DNA of 64,000 nucleotides, taken from contig DRGL01000062.1 of NCBI GenBank assembly GCA_011050085.1, positions 1 through 64,000 on the forward strand. Direction: 5' to 3'. A program made the translations under genes and the position numbers. This DNA comes from Pricia antarctica (lineage in GTDB: Bacteria; Bacteroidota; Bacteroidia; Flavobacteriales; Flavobacteriaceae). The notes below the pieces were generated by a model. That model saw only the letters and a program-made list of their open reading frames with translations, was not told where the DNA came from and made no database searches. Position 1 is the first letter of the stretch, and each line of letters starts with the position of its first letter. This document shows, in pieces, positions 53,996 to 62,910 of the stretch.

Positions 53996-56269
53996 ATGGG
54001 GGAAGAGAAAGATAAAAATCCGAAAGACGAGCAGTCGGCTTTCACAGAAAAAAAAGAAACACCAAAAGCGGTAGATTTTGAAAAATCAAATTCGCAACTA
54101 ACCGGGAACGCTTCAGCGAATTCTGACGGTGCGTTAGAATCCGAACCTAAAGAGGCAATACCTGAAAAGCCTATTAAACATGATACAGGTATTGAAATGG
54201 AAAACTATTCTTCCGATATTGCGAAAGTCACATCCGCTTCCAAAGAAAATAAGAATGAGACCGAGAGAATGGACTCAAATTTAGAACAACCTCAAAAAGA
54301 AGAAAATTTGTCCGAAAAAATGGAGACGGTTCCCCAATCCGATGCATCAAAAACGAATAATTTATCGGAGGTAACTAAGGACTCTACAGAGAAAACAGTT
54401 CCCAATACTACTTCTGAAGACGAGGATGATAGTATTGATGACGAAAATGCGGAGGATGCCGAGGATAGCGACAACGTGGGGCGCCACGATATTCCTATGC
54501 TTGACTATGAAGCGATGTCTATGGAAAAATTGGTTTCAGAAATGCAGAAGCTGGTTCGCAATGAAAAGGTACAGTCAATCAAAAAACATGTAGATGGCAT
54601 TAAAAATGAATTTGATCAAAAATTCGATGACTTTTTAGAAAGTAAAAAAGAAAAATTCATAGCTGAGGGCGGTAATGAGATAGATTTTCGATACAACTCG
54701 ACCACCAAAACAGAATTGAACGAAGTTTATAATGAATACCGTGAAAAACGCAATCAATATTACAAGGGCCTAGAGAAAAACCTCAAAGAAAATCTAGCGT
54801 CGAGGCTTGCGATTATTGAAGAGTTGAAAGCACTGACCAATGTTGAGGAAAACATAGGCTCTACGTACAAGGCTTTTAAGGATTTACAGACAAAGTGGCG
54901 TAATGCCGGGCCAATACCCCGTGACCACTATAATACGGTTTGGCGTACATATCGCCACCATACTGAAATATTCTATGATTTTCTAGATCTCAACCGAGAG
55001 ATGCGAGATTTGGATTTTAAGCGTAATCTCGAGGAAAAAGAAAAATTAGTGGAAAAAGCGGAAGCTCTTGCCCAGGAACCGGACCTTGACCGGGTCTTTC
55101 GCGAACTTCAGGCATTACATAAAATTTGGAAAGAAGATATCGGACCTGTTGGCCAAGCGAACCGCGAAGAGATTTGGGAACGTTTCAGCAATGCAACGAA
55201 AGTACTTCATGTACGGCGACAAGAATATTTTAAAATACTTGATGAGACTTACGAGAAAAATTTAGAAACGAAGCAAGGAATTATTACTGCTATACTTGCA
55301 TTAGGCGAAAATATTTCTAGCAACCACCGGGAACTTCAAAAACAGATCAAAGAGCTTGAAGTTCATCGAAAAGCCTTTTTTGCCGCAGGTAAGGTGCCAC
55401 GTAACAAAAATCAGAAAACTTGGAACGCTTTTAAAGAAGCGGTTCGTGGCTTTAATCAATCAAAAAATGCCTATTACAAAAACCTAAAGCAAGAAGAGCA
55501 GCATAACCTCGATAAGAAAAGGGCATTGGTTGATTTGGCCAACGCTCTCAAAGACAGTGAAGATTTAAATGCAACCACCCCAAAGATGAAACGCATTCAG
55601 GCTGACTGGAAAAAAATAGGTCATGTTCCGCGCAAATATTCCGATAAGATTTGGAAGGAATTCAAGAGTGCCTGTAATCATTATTTTGATCGCATACATG
55701 CGCTTAAAAATAAGGGACGGGAAGAAGAGGAAGCGAATTTTAAGAGCAAAACTGAATTTATAGAAAAAATTACGGCCTTCAAACCAGTTGGGGAAAGAGA
55801 AGCCGACTTAGGAACGATAAAAGATTTTATAGAAAAATGGAAGACTTTGGGAAGGGTACCCTTCAAGAAAAAAAATATTGATCAAAAGTTCAATACCCTT
55901 ATTGATAGCCTATTCGGAAAGCTAGGCTTAAATCCTCAAGAAGCTGAGCTTCTTAAGTATGGAAACAAGATTCAACAATTGGCTGATAGTGATAACGATA
56001 GAGCCATCGAGAACGAAAGAAGCTTTATTCGGACTAAAATTGATGAAACCAAGGCAGAGATTCGCCAACTGGAAACAAACCTACAATTCTTTTCGAATGT
56101 TTCCGACGACAATCCCCTTGTTCAAGATGTAATAAAAAAAGTAGATGTGCATAAAGCAGCACTGGTCACCTGGAAAAGCAAACTAAAAGAACTTAATATT
56201 ATGAAAAATAGTATTGAACGAGAACTGGAGGCGGAATCCGACTCAGATTCCGACTCAAATACAAATTAG
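53996..56269 (+). CDS. Large DUF349-repeat protein
   Basis: 757 aa. The first ~160 residues are acidic and low in complexity (DNA-rich in Asp/Glu/Ser/Lys codons). The rest carries several DUF349 repeats, each with a W near a basic turn (LQTKWRNAGPIPRDHYNTVW, KRIQADWKKIGHVPRKYSDKIW, FIEKWKTLGRVPFKKKN), with long helices and coiled coil up to ~740. The C-terminus is ESDSDSDSN. DUF349 proteins are of unknown or weakly defined function; some are linked to stress or RNA-related processes. It ends 8 bases from the convergent heme-binding gene. Confidence 0.87.
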   Translation: MGEEKDKNPKDEQSAFTEKKETPKAVDFEKSNSQLTGNASANSDGALESEPKEAIPEKPIKHDTGIEMENYSSDIAKVTSASKENKNETERMDSNLEQPQKEENLSEKMETVPQSDASKTNNLSEVTKDSTEKTVPNTTSEDEDDSIDDENAEDAEDSDNVGRHDIPMLDYEAMSMEKLVSEMQKLVRNEKVQSIKKHVDGIKNEFDQKFDDFLESKKEKFIAEGGNEIDFRYNSTTKTELNEVYNEYREKRNQYYKGLEKNLKENLASRLAIIEELKALTNVEENIGSTYKAFKDLQTKWRNAGPIPRDHYNTVWRTYRHHTEIFYDFLDLNREMRDLDFKRNLEEKEKLVEKAEALAQEPDLDRVFRELQALHKIWKEDIGPVGQANREEIWERFSNATKVLHVRRQEYFKILDETYEKNLETKQGIITAILALGENISSNHRELQKQIKELEVHRKAFFAAGKVPRNKNQKTWNAFKEAVRGFNQSKNAYYKNLKQEEQHNLDKKRALVDLANALKDSEDLNATTPKMKRIQADWKKIGHVPRKYSDKIWKEFKSACNHYFDRIHALKNKGREEEEANFKSKTEFIEKITAFKPVGEREADLGTIKDFIEKWKTLGRVPFKKKNIDQKFNTLIDSLFGKLGLNPQEAELLKYGNKIQQLADSDNDRAIENERSFIRTKIDETKAEIRQLETNLQFFSNVSDDNPLVQDVIKKVDVHKAALVTWKSKLKELNIMKNSIERELEAESDSDSDSNTN

Positions 56270-56277
56270 GCAGATAA

Positions 56278-59200
56278 CTACTTCGAGGCTATAATTTCCT
56301 CATCTACCTTTAACGATTTGAGGTATTCGATTAAATCAACCAGATCGTCTTCTGACATGACTTTTGATAGCCCTTCAGTCATTAAAGATGTATCCATCGC
56401 CTCAAGCTTTTGTATCTCCGATAGCGGGATTTCTTTTTGCGTCCCACCCATCATTTTCAAGGTAATCGCATCTTCAGTACGGCTTAATATATAGCCATTA
56501 GCCATTTTTCCATCGTTCATTATAACTTTGTATCCTTCATATCCAAAATTGATTCCTGCACTTGGATAGATAATACTAGAGTACAAAAATTGCTTTGATA
56601 GCTTATTACCTATGTCGGATAAGGCAGGACCGAACTCTACACCCTCTTTACCAGCAACATGACAAGAGACGCAGTATGTGGAAAATATTTCTTTACCATG
56701 ACCAGCGTCACCCGTCCGCTCGACCAAGGCCTCAATATCCAAGTCTTGATCAGGATTTTCATCTAAATACGAAGTGGCATATGAGCTAATTTTATCATCC
56801 CAGCTGCCCATTAATTTTAATACCGCCGTTGTTCTATTGGGTACGGGTAATTTTCCATCCTTTAAAAGTGTATATAAAACCTGTTGCCCTTCACCGGTAT
56901 TTCCCAGAGCTTCAACTGAACGTTGGGTCAATGCTATGCTCATATTCCCTGAGAGAATATTCTCAGTAAGTAATGCTAGAGCTTTGGGGTGGGCAACGCT
57001 ATTCAATACAGTCAACACGGCCATTTTGGAAGTTTCAGCAGCGTCAGATTTTAAATAGGTAGCAATTAACTCGCTACCCCCCGAATCAAATAACAAGGCA
57101 GCCGCTTCTTTGCGCAAGTCTTCATCATCACCATGTTTTACCACATCAAACAATTCTTCGTTCTGATCTTTAAAATTTAGTGTCTTAATGGCCATCAACC
57201 ACTCCGATGTCCCCTTAATAACGGGTAACACCTTTTTAACCGATTGCAAGTTTTGTCTTGATTCATTTATGAAATCCGCATCCAATTGACCTACGGCATA
57301 GGTTTTTAAATCTTTGCTCAGCGGATGATTTTGTTTTAGAAAGGATAGTAGAATCGCGTTCTTCTCAGAATTTTCCTTAAAGTTGAACGCCCTAAAATAA
57401 GTAGGTAGCTTTTCTTGAGGTACTTTCTTGTTCCGAATCATTTCAGCTAACATCGGAACTGATTGGGAGGCCCGGGTGCGCCAGACGATATCTTCTCCGT
57501 TGGGGTTCATCCAATTTTCACCTACCACCTTTTGCCACGCCGCAAAATATAGATCGGAGTATTGGTCAGAACCTATACCCAAAGCTTCTAAATACCAGCG
57601 GTCGCCCGCTTCATATCGCTGGGCCAACTTGGCCCACAGATCGGCCGCTCTAGGCGTACCTATATGCGCCAATGCAATAGCGGCTTCCCGAAGTACCTTT
57701 TGGGACTTGTCACTACTAACTTCTTCTACATAATTTTCAAGATTAGGTTTGTCCAGATAACGAGCCATACGAATACCCTGAACCCTATATTTTTCATCGG
57801 TATCGGTAAGGGCAATGGTGATATATTGCTGTGCCTTGGAAGGTATTTTGGCCGCTATCCATAATGCCCTTGCCTTTGCTATACCGCCTTGCGCTATTAA
57901 AGTTTTCAGAATAGGCTCAGCCTTTTCGCCCAAATCATTCAATGTATGCCACGATTGGTAGAACACATCCATATTATCGGATAACAATCCCTCAGCGGAA
58001 CCTTTACTTGTGTTCACGTCAATTTTGATTGGATTATACCGTTTATCCGGAGCCAAACGGTAAATTCGACCCCTAGCAATATCCTCGGCTTTATGACCAC
58101 CCACGCCACCATCGTACCAATCTGAAATGAACAAAGATCCATCGGTTGCAACGGTAACATCGTCGGGCCTGAACCAAGCATCCTTACTTTTCACTAAATT
58201 CTCGATTTTCGCCCCATAACCGGCACCCTCATCGTTCAAAAGATAACTGCGAACCACATTATGGCCTGGTTCAGCGTGAATCAATTGGCCATGATATTTT
58301 TGTGGTAGCAAGTTATCCTCATATACGAGAATACCGCAAGGCGAACCAGAACCTGTCTGTAATACATTGGGTATCGTTCCGGGATCGTTCAAGTGCCAAT
58401 GGCGTTCCGGAATTTCATCGCTCCAACCCGTTCTTCTTTCCCGCCAACTTTGACGTGTCAATAGGTCTTTGTACCCGTAATTGCCATACTCCATAATAAA
58501 ATTGATGCGTGTGCCACGGTTTCCATCATCATCATTATCGGATTGCCAAAGTCCTCCATAGGAATCTACTGCCAGTTCGTAGGGGTTTCTGAAATTGTTT
58601 CCCAAAACTTCGACATTAGTCCCGTCTTCTTCCATTCTAAAAGCCATCCCCTCTTGGTACTTGCCATCGCTTACGTCAATGGGGTTACCATAAATGTCGG
58701 CCACTGTATTACCCTTTTTATCTAATAGACGTTCCCCTTGGTTACCTTGATTAAAATATAGCCGACCATCTGGTCCGAAAACAAATGCATGTACACCGTG
58801 GTCATGATCAATACCTTCTATTCCGGAAAAGAGAACCTCTTTGGAATCAGGAATGTCGTCACCGTCAACATCGGTAAACACAAGTACGTTCGGACTATCG
58901 GAAACGATTACCTTATTTCCTAAAACCACAATGCCCAAAGCCGCATTGATATCTTTTCCTTGATAATACACCTTTTGGGTGTCGGCCACTCCATCACCAT
59001 CAGTATCCTCTAAAATTAATATGCGATCTCCCTTATTGTCATACGATATTTCCGGATTGGCGAAAGAACGATAGTTCGTGCCTTCGCAGACCCAAACCCT
59101 ACCTTTGGCATCTATAGCCATATTAGTAGGATTTGTTAACATCGGCTCTGAAGCAAAAAGCTGTAATATAAGACCTTCAACTACATCCATCGATGCCAAT

Positions 59201-59337
59201 GCATTTTCTGGCATTCTCTTCTCCGATTCTGAAAGTTTGGTGTAGTCAATGGTGGGAGCTTCTTTCTCTTTACAGGAATTGAAAAAGCTAAGTGTTGAGA
59301 GTAAGGCTATCGAGATGTAACTAGAGAATCTGTACAT
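56278..59337 (-). CDS. PVC-type heme-binding lipoprotein with beta-propeller, HEAT repeats and cytochrome c domain
   Basis: 1019 aa. A lipoprotein signal (LSTLSFFNSCKEKE, Cys about residue 22) is followed by a long beta-propeller-like region of the 'membrane-bound dehydrogenase' type (~50-430; TNPTNMAIDAKGRVWVCEGTNY, LILEDTDGDGVAD, DVDGDDIPDS, DHGVHAFVFGPDGRLYFNQGN, EPGHNVVRSYLL). HEAT-like helices span ~460-880. A C-terminal heme-binding domain has the CxxCH site YCVSCHVAGKEG at about residue 908. Relatives in Planctomycetes and Bacteroidota are thought to oxidise sugars or related substrates and pass electrons to the heme. The substrate is unknown. A small cytochrome gene lies divergently upstream. 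Confidence 0.88.
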   Translation of the reverse strand: MYRFSSYISIALLSTLSFFNSCKEKEAPTIDYTKLSESEKRMPENALASMDVVEGLILQLFASEPMLTNPTNMAIDAKGRVWVCEGTNYRSFANPEISYDNKGDRILILEDTDGDGVADTQKVYYQGKDINAALGIVVLGNKVIVSDSPNVLVFTDVDGDDIPDSKEVLFSGIEGIDHDHGVHAFVFGPDGRLYFNQGNQGERLLDKKGNTVADIYGNPIDVSDGKYQEGMAFRMEEDGTNVEVLGNNFRNPYELAVDSYGGLWQSDNDDDGNRGTRINFIMEYGNYGYKDLLTRQSWRERRTGWSDEIPERHWHLNDPGTIPNVLQTGSGSPCGILVYEDNLLPQKYHGQLIHAEPGHNVVRSYLLNDEGAGYGAKIENLVKSKDAWFRPDDVTVATDGSLFISDWYDGGVGGHKAEDIARGRIYRLAPDKRYNPIKIDVNTSKGSAEGLLSDNMDVFYQSWHTLNDLGEKAEPILKTLIAQGGIAKARALWIAAKIPSKAQQYITIALTDTDEKYRVQGIRMARYLDKPNLENYVEEVSSDKSQKVLREAAIALAHIGTPRAADLWAKLAQRYEAGDRWYLEALGIGSDQYSDLYFAAWQKVVGENWMNPNGEDIVWRTRASQSVPMLAEMIRNKKVPQEKLPTYFRAFNFKENSEKNAILLSFLKQNHPLSKDLKTYAVGQLDADFINESRQNLQSVKKVLPVIKGTSEWLMAIKTLNFKDQNEELFDVVKHGDDEDLRKEAAALLFDSGGSELIATYLKSDAAETSKMAVLTVLNSVAHPKALALLTENILSGNMSIALTQRSVEALGNTGEGQQVLYTLLKDGKLPVPNRTTAVLKLMGSWDDKISSYATSYLDENPDQDLDIEALVERTGDAGHGKEIFSTYCVSCHVAGKEGVEFGPALSDIGNKLSKQFLYSSIIYPSAGINFGYEGYKVIMNDGKMANGYILSRTEDAITLKMMGGTQKEIPLSEIQKLEAMDTSLMTEGLSKVMSEDDLVDLIEYLKSLKVDEEIIASK

Positions 59338-59559
59338 AATAGTAAAGAGAATGAAGGTTAGATTTCAACCATTGAGAACTTCAAGAATATCTCGATGGAG
59401 GAAATTAATTTGATTTTAGTAAAAATAAAGAAAAAATTGCCTGAAGATTCATACAAAATTGCCATATCACATACAATCCTTCTATTAATCCATACCTTTA
59501 TTCGAATTGAGTAGTGGCTCGACTTTCATAAAACCTACTATAGAACACCAACTTTCGAA

Positions 59560-59937
59560 ATGTATTCTATGACATTTACCAACGGATTAATTCTATTATT
59601 TGCTGTTTTTCATTGCTTTGCTTTTCGACCCGATGCTAAGTATATATATTCCCCCCTAAAAAGCACGCGTTCTCAAGAAGACCTCAAGGAAAAGGCATTT
59701 GAAATACTACGTATCAAATGCAATACCTGTCACGCGATTAAGCGGAAACCTCAAGTCTTTACCAAGTTGAATATGGATACTCTGGCTAGTGAAATCTATG
59801 AGCAAGTATTTATAAAGAAGAAAATGCCCAAAGGAAGAAAAGTTAAACTCAGTGCCAATGAAACAGTAATTTTAGAGAACTGGATAGAGACAGTTTTAAA
59901 GAGTAAAAAACCATCTGGGATTAAAAAAAGCCGCTAA
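59560..59937 (+). CDS. Small secreted cytochrome c
   Basis: 125 aa; a start at 59560 or the Met three codons later. A hydrophobic N-terminus (FTNGLILLFAVFHCFAF) is a signal peptide or anchor. One heme site KCNTCHAIKRKP lies at ~53-64, with KKMPKGRKVKLSANETVILENWIE near 87-108, whose Met can be the sixth heme ligand. It is transcribed divergently from the large heme-binding lipoprotein, 222 bases away, and may exchange electrons with it (inference). Confidence 0.82.
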   Translation: MYSMTFTNGLILLFAVFHCFAFRPDAKYIYSPLKSTRSQEDLKEKAFEILRIKCNTCHAIKRKPQVFTKLNMDTLASEIYEQVFIKKKMPKGRKVKLSANETVILENWIETVLKSKKPSGIKKSR

Positions 59938-59950
59938 CGCGGCTCTTTTT
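59923..59950 (+). terminator. Bidirectional terminator between the cytochrome and rny
   Basis: AGCCGC (59929-59934), loop TAAC, GCGGCT (59939-59944), preceded by a run of A and followed by C and five T. It overlaps the last codons of the cytochrome gene and serves both convergent genes. Confidence 0.8.
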
Positions 59951-59975
59951 ATTATTCAATACTATAGGCGTAGAC

Positions 59976-61544
59976 CTACTTTGCCACATTCACAGCTCGC
60001 GTCTCGCGAATAACGGTAACCTTGACTTGCCCTGGATAGGTCATATCAGTCTGTATTTTTTGAGAGATTTCGAAGGAAAGCGCTGCTGCTTTTTCATCAC
60101 TGACCTTTTCACTTTCAACGATTACCCTGAGTTCCCTACCGGCCTGAATGGCGTAGGCTTTCTGTACGCCACCAAAAGCGAAAGCAATGTCCTCCAAATC
60201 TTTTAAACGTTGAATATAGGAATCGAGAACCTGTCTACGGGCACCAGGCCTCGCTCCACTAATGGCATCACAGACCTGAACGATCGGTGATATCAGTGTA
60301 TTCATCTCAATTTCATCGTGGTGAGCCCCGATAGCATTACAAACTTCTGGCTTCTCACCAAATTTTTCAGCCCATTGCATTCCTAAAATAGCATGTGGGG
60401 TCTCTACTTCAGCTTCGGTATTCGGCACTTTCCCGATGTCATGTAAAAGACCGGCACGCTTCGCAATTTTGGCATTCAAGCCCAGTTCGGCTGCCATAAC
60501 ACCACAGAGTTTTGCGACCTCACGTGAATGCTGTAGAAGATTTTGGCCGTACGAAGAACGGTATTTCATACGTCCTACGGCGCGTACTAGTTCTGGGTGC
60601 AAACCATGCACCCCTAAATCGATAACGGCCCGCTTACCTACCTCTACAATTTCCTGCTCGATTTGTTTTTCGGTCTTTTTAACGACCTCTTCAATTCTTG
60701 CTGGGTGAATCCGTCCATCGGTAACTAGCTTGTGCAGTGATAGTCTGGCAATTTCGCGACGAACGGAATCAAAACAGGAAAGAATAATGGCGTCAGGCGT
60801 ATCATCAACAATAATTTCTACACCGGTTGCCGACTCTAATGCCCTAATGTTTCGACCTTCCCTACCAATTATCCTACCTTTTACGTCGTCGGATTCCAAG
60901 TTGAAAACGGACACACAGTTTTCAACCGCCTCTTCAGTACCGATACGCTGAATAGTATTGATAATAATTTTTTTCGCTTCCTGCTGTGCGGTTAGCTTGG
61001 CGTCTTCAACGGTAGATTGAATAAAAGCCATGGCGTCGGTCTTGGCGTTTTCCTTGAGCGATTCCATCAATTGGCCTTTGGCGTCTTCTGCCGATAGTCC
61101 GGAGATGAGCTCTAATTGCTGTACTTGGTTTTTGTGGAGTTTATCAAGCTCGGACTGTTTCTTATCCAAAAATTCCTCTTTGTGGGATATTTCTTGAATC
61201 TTGCCATCCAATTGCTTGTTTAGTTTAGCGTTTTTGGCCAATTCACTGCTTATCTGTGATTCCTTATCACGTGTGCGTTTGAAAGCGTCATTAATCTTTT
61301 TGTCCTTGCTGATAATCACTTTTTCATGTTCTGCCTTCAGCTCCAAAAACTTTTCTTTGGCCTGGAAAATTTTATCCTTTTTAATGCTTTCCCCTTCGGT
61401 CTGAGCATTTTTCAAAATGTTCTCGGCTTCCTTTTTGGCATTAAGGGTTGTTTTTGACGCCTTGCCTTTTTCCATGAATTTCGCGATTGCGAATCCTATG
61501 GCAAGGCCTACTATGGCTACTATTAGTAATGTTGCACTATCCAT
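59976..61544 (-). CDS. rny: Ribonuclease Y
   Basis: 522 aa, normal length. One N-terminal membrane helix (~4-24), a long coiled coil (~30-195), a KH domain with [16 protein letters not shown] (~219-234) and [14 protein letters not shown], and an HD domain with [12 protein letters not shown] (~360-371) and AHHDE. RNase Y is a membrane-held endoribonuclease that starts mRNA decay. The 6S-like RNA ends about 64 bases upstream of the ATG (61544), and two small dyads lie between. Confidence 0.96.
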   Translation of the reverse strand: MDSATLLIVAIVGLAIGFAIAKFMEKGKASKTTLNAKKEAENILKNAQTEGESIKKDKIFQAKEKFLELKAEHEKVIISKDKKINDAFKRTRDKESQISSELAKNAKLNKQLDGKIQEISHKEEFLDKKQSELDKLHKNQVQQLELISGLSAEDAKGQLMESLKENAKTDAMAFIQSTVEDAKLTAQQEAKKIIINTIQRIGTEEAVENCVSVFNLESDDVKGRIIGREGRNIRALESATGVEIIVDDTPDAIILSCFDSVRREIARLSLHKLVTDGRIHPARIEEVVKKTEKQIEQEIVEVGKRAVIDLGVHGLHPELVRAVGRMKYRSSYGQNLLQHSREVAKLCGVMAAELGLNAKIAKRAGLLHDIGKVPNTEAEVETPHAILGMQWAEKFGEKPEVCNAIGAHHDEIEMNTLISPIVQVCDAISGARPGARRQVLDSYIQRLKDLEDIAFAFGGVQKAYAIQAGRELRVIVESEKVSDEKAAALSFEISQKIQTDMTYPGQVKVTVIRETRAVNVAK

Positions 61545-61572
61545 TATTGTTTCATATTAAGAGATTGTTAGG

Positions 61573-61606
61573 CTACGTTGATTACGTAGATCCTGCAATT
61601 AGCAGG
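61573..61606 (-). promoter_or_regulatory. Two small hairpins in the rny leader
   Basis: CCTGC-AATTA-GCAGG (61592-61606) and CTACGT-TGATT-ACGTAG (61573-61589) lie side by side between the 6S-like RNA and the rny start. Possible roles are autoregulation of rny mRNA or protection after processing; neither is shown. Confidence 0.4.
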
Positions 61607-61607
61607 T

Positions 61608-61779
61608 AAAAAAAAGCCCACATTGGAGAGGTCTTGAACGAACTCCAGTAAACAGGTTTAGGGCTAACAGACTGATCAAGGATCCCTATACAAGTAGGGC
61701 TTGCTTTTACAGCCTAAACTCACCCTTTTCAAAGATAATAAGTGTTGAGTTCGTCAAAAGGTAATACCAATGTGGGCAG
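61608..61779 (-). ncRNA. ssrS: 6S-type regulatory RNA (6S-Flavo-like)
   Basis: Minus strand, about 172 nt. An 11-bp closing stem GCCCACATTGG/CCAATGTGGGC (61616-61626 with 61767-61777) is followed on the minus strand by eight T (61608-61615), a built-in terminator. Inside, ACGAACTC/GAGTTCGT (61638-61645 with 61747-61754), GTTTAGG/CCTAAAC (61656-61662 with 61713-61719) and an apical CCCTA/TAGGG hairpin (61684-61699) form one long rod with internal bubbles, the 6S layout. In other Flavobacteria a 6S RNA lies between zapA and rny, as here. It would bind the housekeeping RNA polymerase. The exact 5' end is uncertain. Confidence 0.85.
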
Positions 61780-61850
61780 TAACTAATGCTATTTTAAAGA
61801 ACGTATTATCCTAAACAAAGGATATAGAGACCGCTATTATAACGATTCCC

Positions 61851-62147
61851 TTATTTTGTGCCAAGCTTTTCGGTGACCAATTGATCAAGTGCCTGCAAAC
61901 GTTGCATGGCTTCCTGTGAACCTTCTGATTGATCGATGCCGCGTTGTTCTATTTTAGAGGCAAACTGTAAGGCACACATAGCCAATACATCTTGTTTGTC
62001 CCTAACAGCGTAGCTCTGTTCGAACTTCTTCGCCAACTGTTCGATATTCTTTGCCGCCTTTCGTAAACCTTCCTCTTGGGCTGGATCTATGGTTAGGGGA
62101 TATACCCTATCGGCAATAGAAAGTTTAATCTTCAGTTTTTCCGACAT
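61851..62147 (-). CDS. zapA: Cell-division protein ZapA
   Basis: 98 aa from the ATG at 62147; a longer frame to 62189 reaches into the previous gene and is not needed. ZapA fold: N-terminal strand region (KLKIKLSIADRVYPLTIDPAQEEGLRKAAKNI) and a C-terminal coiled coil. ZapA crosslinks FtsZ filaments. It is 22 bases downstream of a small coiled-coil protein on the same strand and upstream of the 6S-like RNA. Confidence 0.88.
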   Translation of the reverse strand: MSEKLKIKLSIADRVYPLTIDPAQEEGLRKAAKNIEQLAKKFEQSYAVRDKQDVLAMCALQFASKIEQRGIDQSEGSQEAMQRLQALDQLVTEKLGTK

Positions 62148-62169
62148 TTTTACTATACAACTTTGAACA

Positions 62170-62460
62170 TCATTCGGAAAGTTGGGCAATACAGTGGTCC
62201 AATTCCCTAATCAATGAATTTATTTTGAGCTTAGCGTCTGTTTTGTCTTGGTTACTGCCAAGCATTGTGTTAGCCAATTTTAATGAATTGTATCGTTCTT
62301 CCCAAACAGAAACAGAATTTGCAACCTCGACCTTATCCTGTTTCAGATTGCCTAGTTCACTTTCCAATCTAGCGTTAGCCTGTTGCAACAGTTCTGATTT
62401 GTGCAACAACTTACTGATTTTATTCTCTAAAGAATCAACAACTTTGACCAATTCACTCAT
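62170..62460 (-). CDS. Small coiled-coil protein upstream of zapA
   Basis: 96 aa from the ATG at 62460; a longer frame to 62496 reaches into the promoter. It is almost all coiled coil (LVKVVDSLENKISKLLHKSELLQQANARLESELGNLKQ), with a short helix at the end. The family has no proven function that I can name. Size and position suggest a ZapB-like partner of ZapA, but that is inference. Confidence 0.8.
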   Translation of the reverse strand: MSELVKVVDSLENKISKLLHKSELLQQANARLESELGNLKQDKVEVANSVSVWEERYNSLKLANTMLGSNQDKTDAKLKINSLIRELDHCIAQLSE

Positions 62461-62865
62461 AGACCAAACGCAATGCATTTTACACAAAGTTAACACACCA
62501 TTTTCTACTTAGCAATACTTTTTTCAATTATTCCCACTAGACAGGGTTTAACTTCATTTTCATGATGAATAAATACGCTGTTATCCCTTAGCAACCAACA
62601 TAATAAAAAAAATAAATTGGCAAAATCTAAAGCTGCCATCAAACCATTTTCAATTTATTTAAAAGCAAAAAAATATTAAGAAATTTTATTGGATTATAGC
62701 CGTTATACTTATATAACGTGACGTTCAAAATAACAATTTCACCTATATTTACTTCTTGTATTTGTAGGAATTAAATCCGTTTAGCTAATTTCGCGGAGCC
62801 TTTTGCAATATTAGCCTTCGGCTCATGTATAGATCACTAGGCGTGTGATATTTATCAAAAAATCT
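62461..62865. other. Divergent interval before the M23 peptidase gene
   Basis: Contains the zapA-operon promoter (62485-62515) and two joined palindromes at 62701-62725. The remainder is AT-rich, and I see no tRNA, small gene or known RNA. Confidence 0.5.
62485..62515 (-). promoter_or_regulatory. Promoter of the coiled-coil protein/zapA operon
   Basis: The minus strand has TTG (62513-62515), a 20-base spacer and TAACTTTG (62485-62492), matching the Bacteroidota -33/-7 pattern, 25 bases before the ATG at 62460. Confidence 0.6.
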
Positions 62866-62910
62866 ATGAGGATACTACTTATCGGACCTAGTTTTAAAAC
62901 GTTCGGAAGG

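Noticed and set aside
60516-60530. CACGTG core resembling part of a parS site inside rny
   Set aside because: Only the TCACGTGA core matches; flanks do not fit the 16-base parS consensus, and it is far from parAB.
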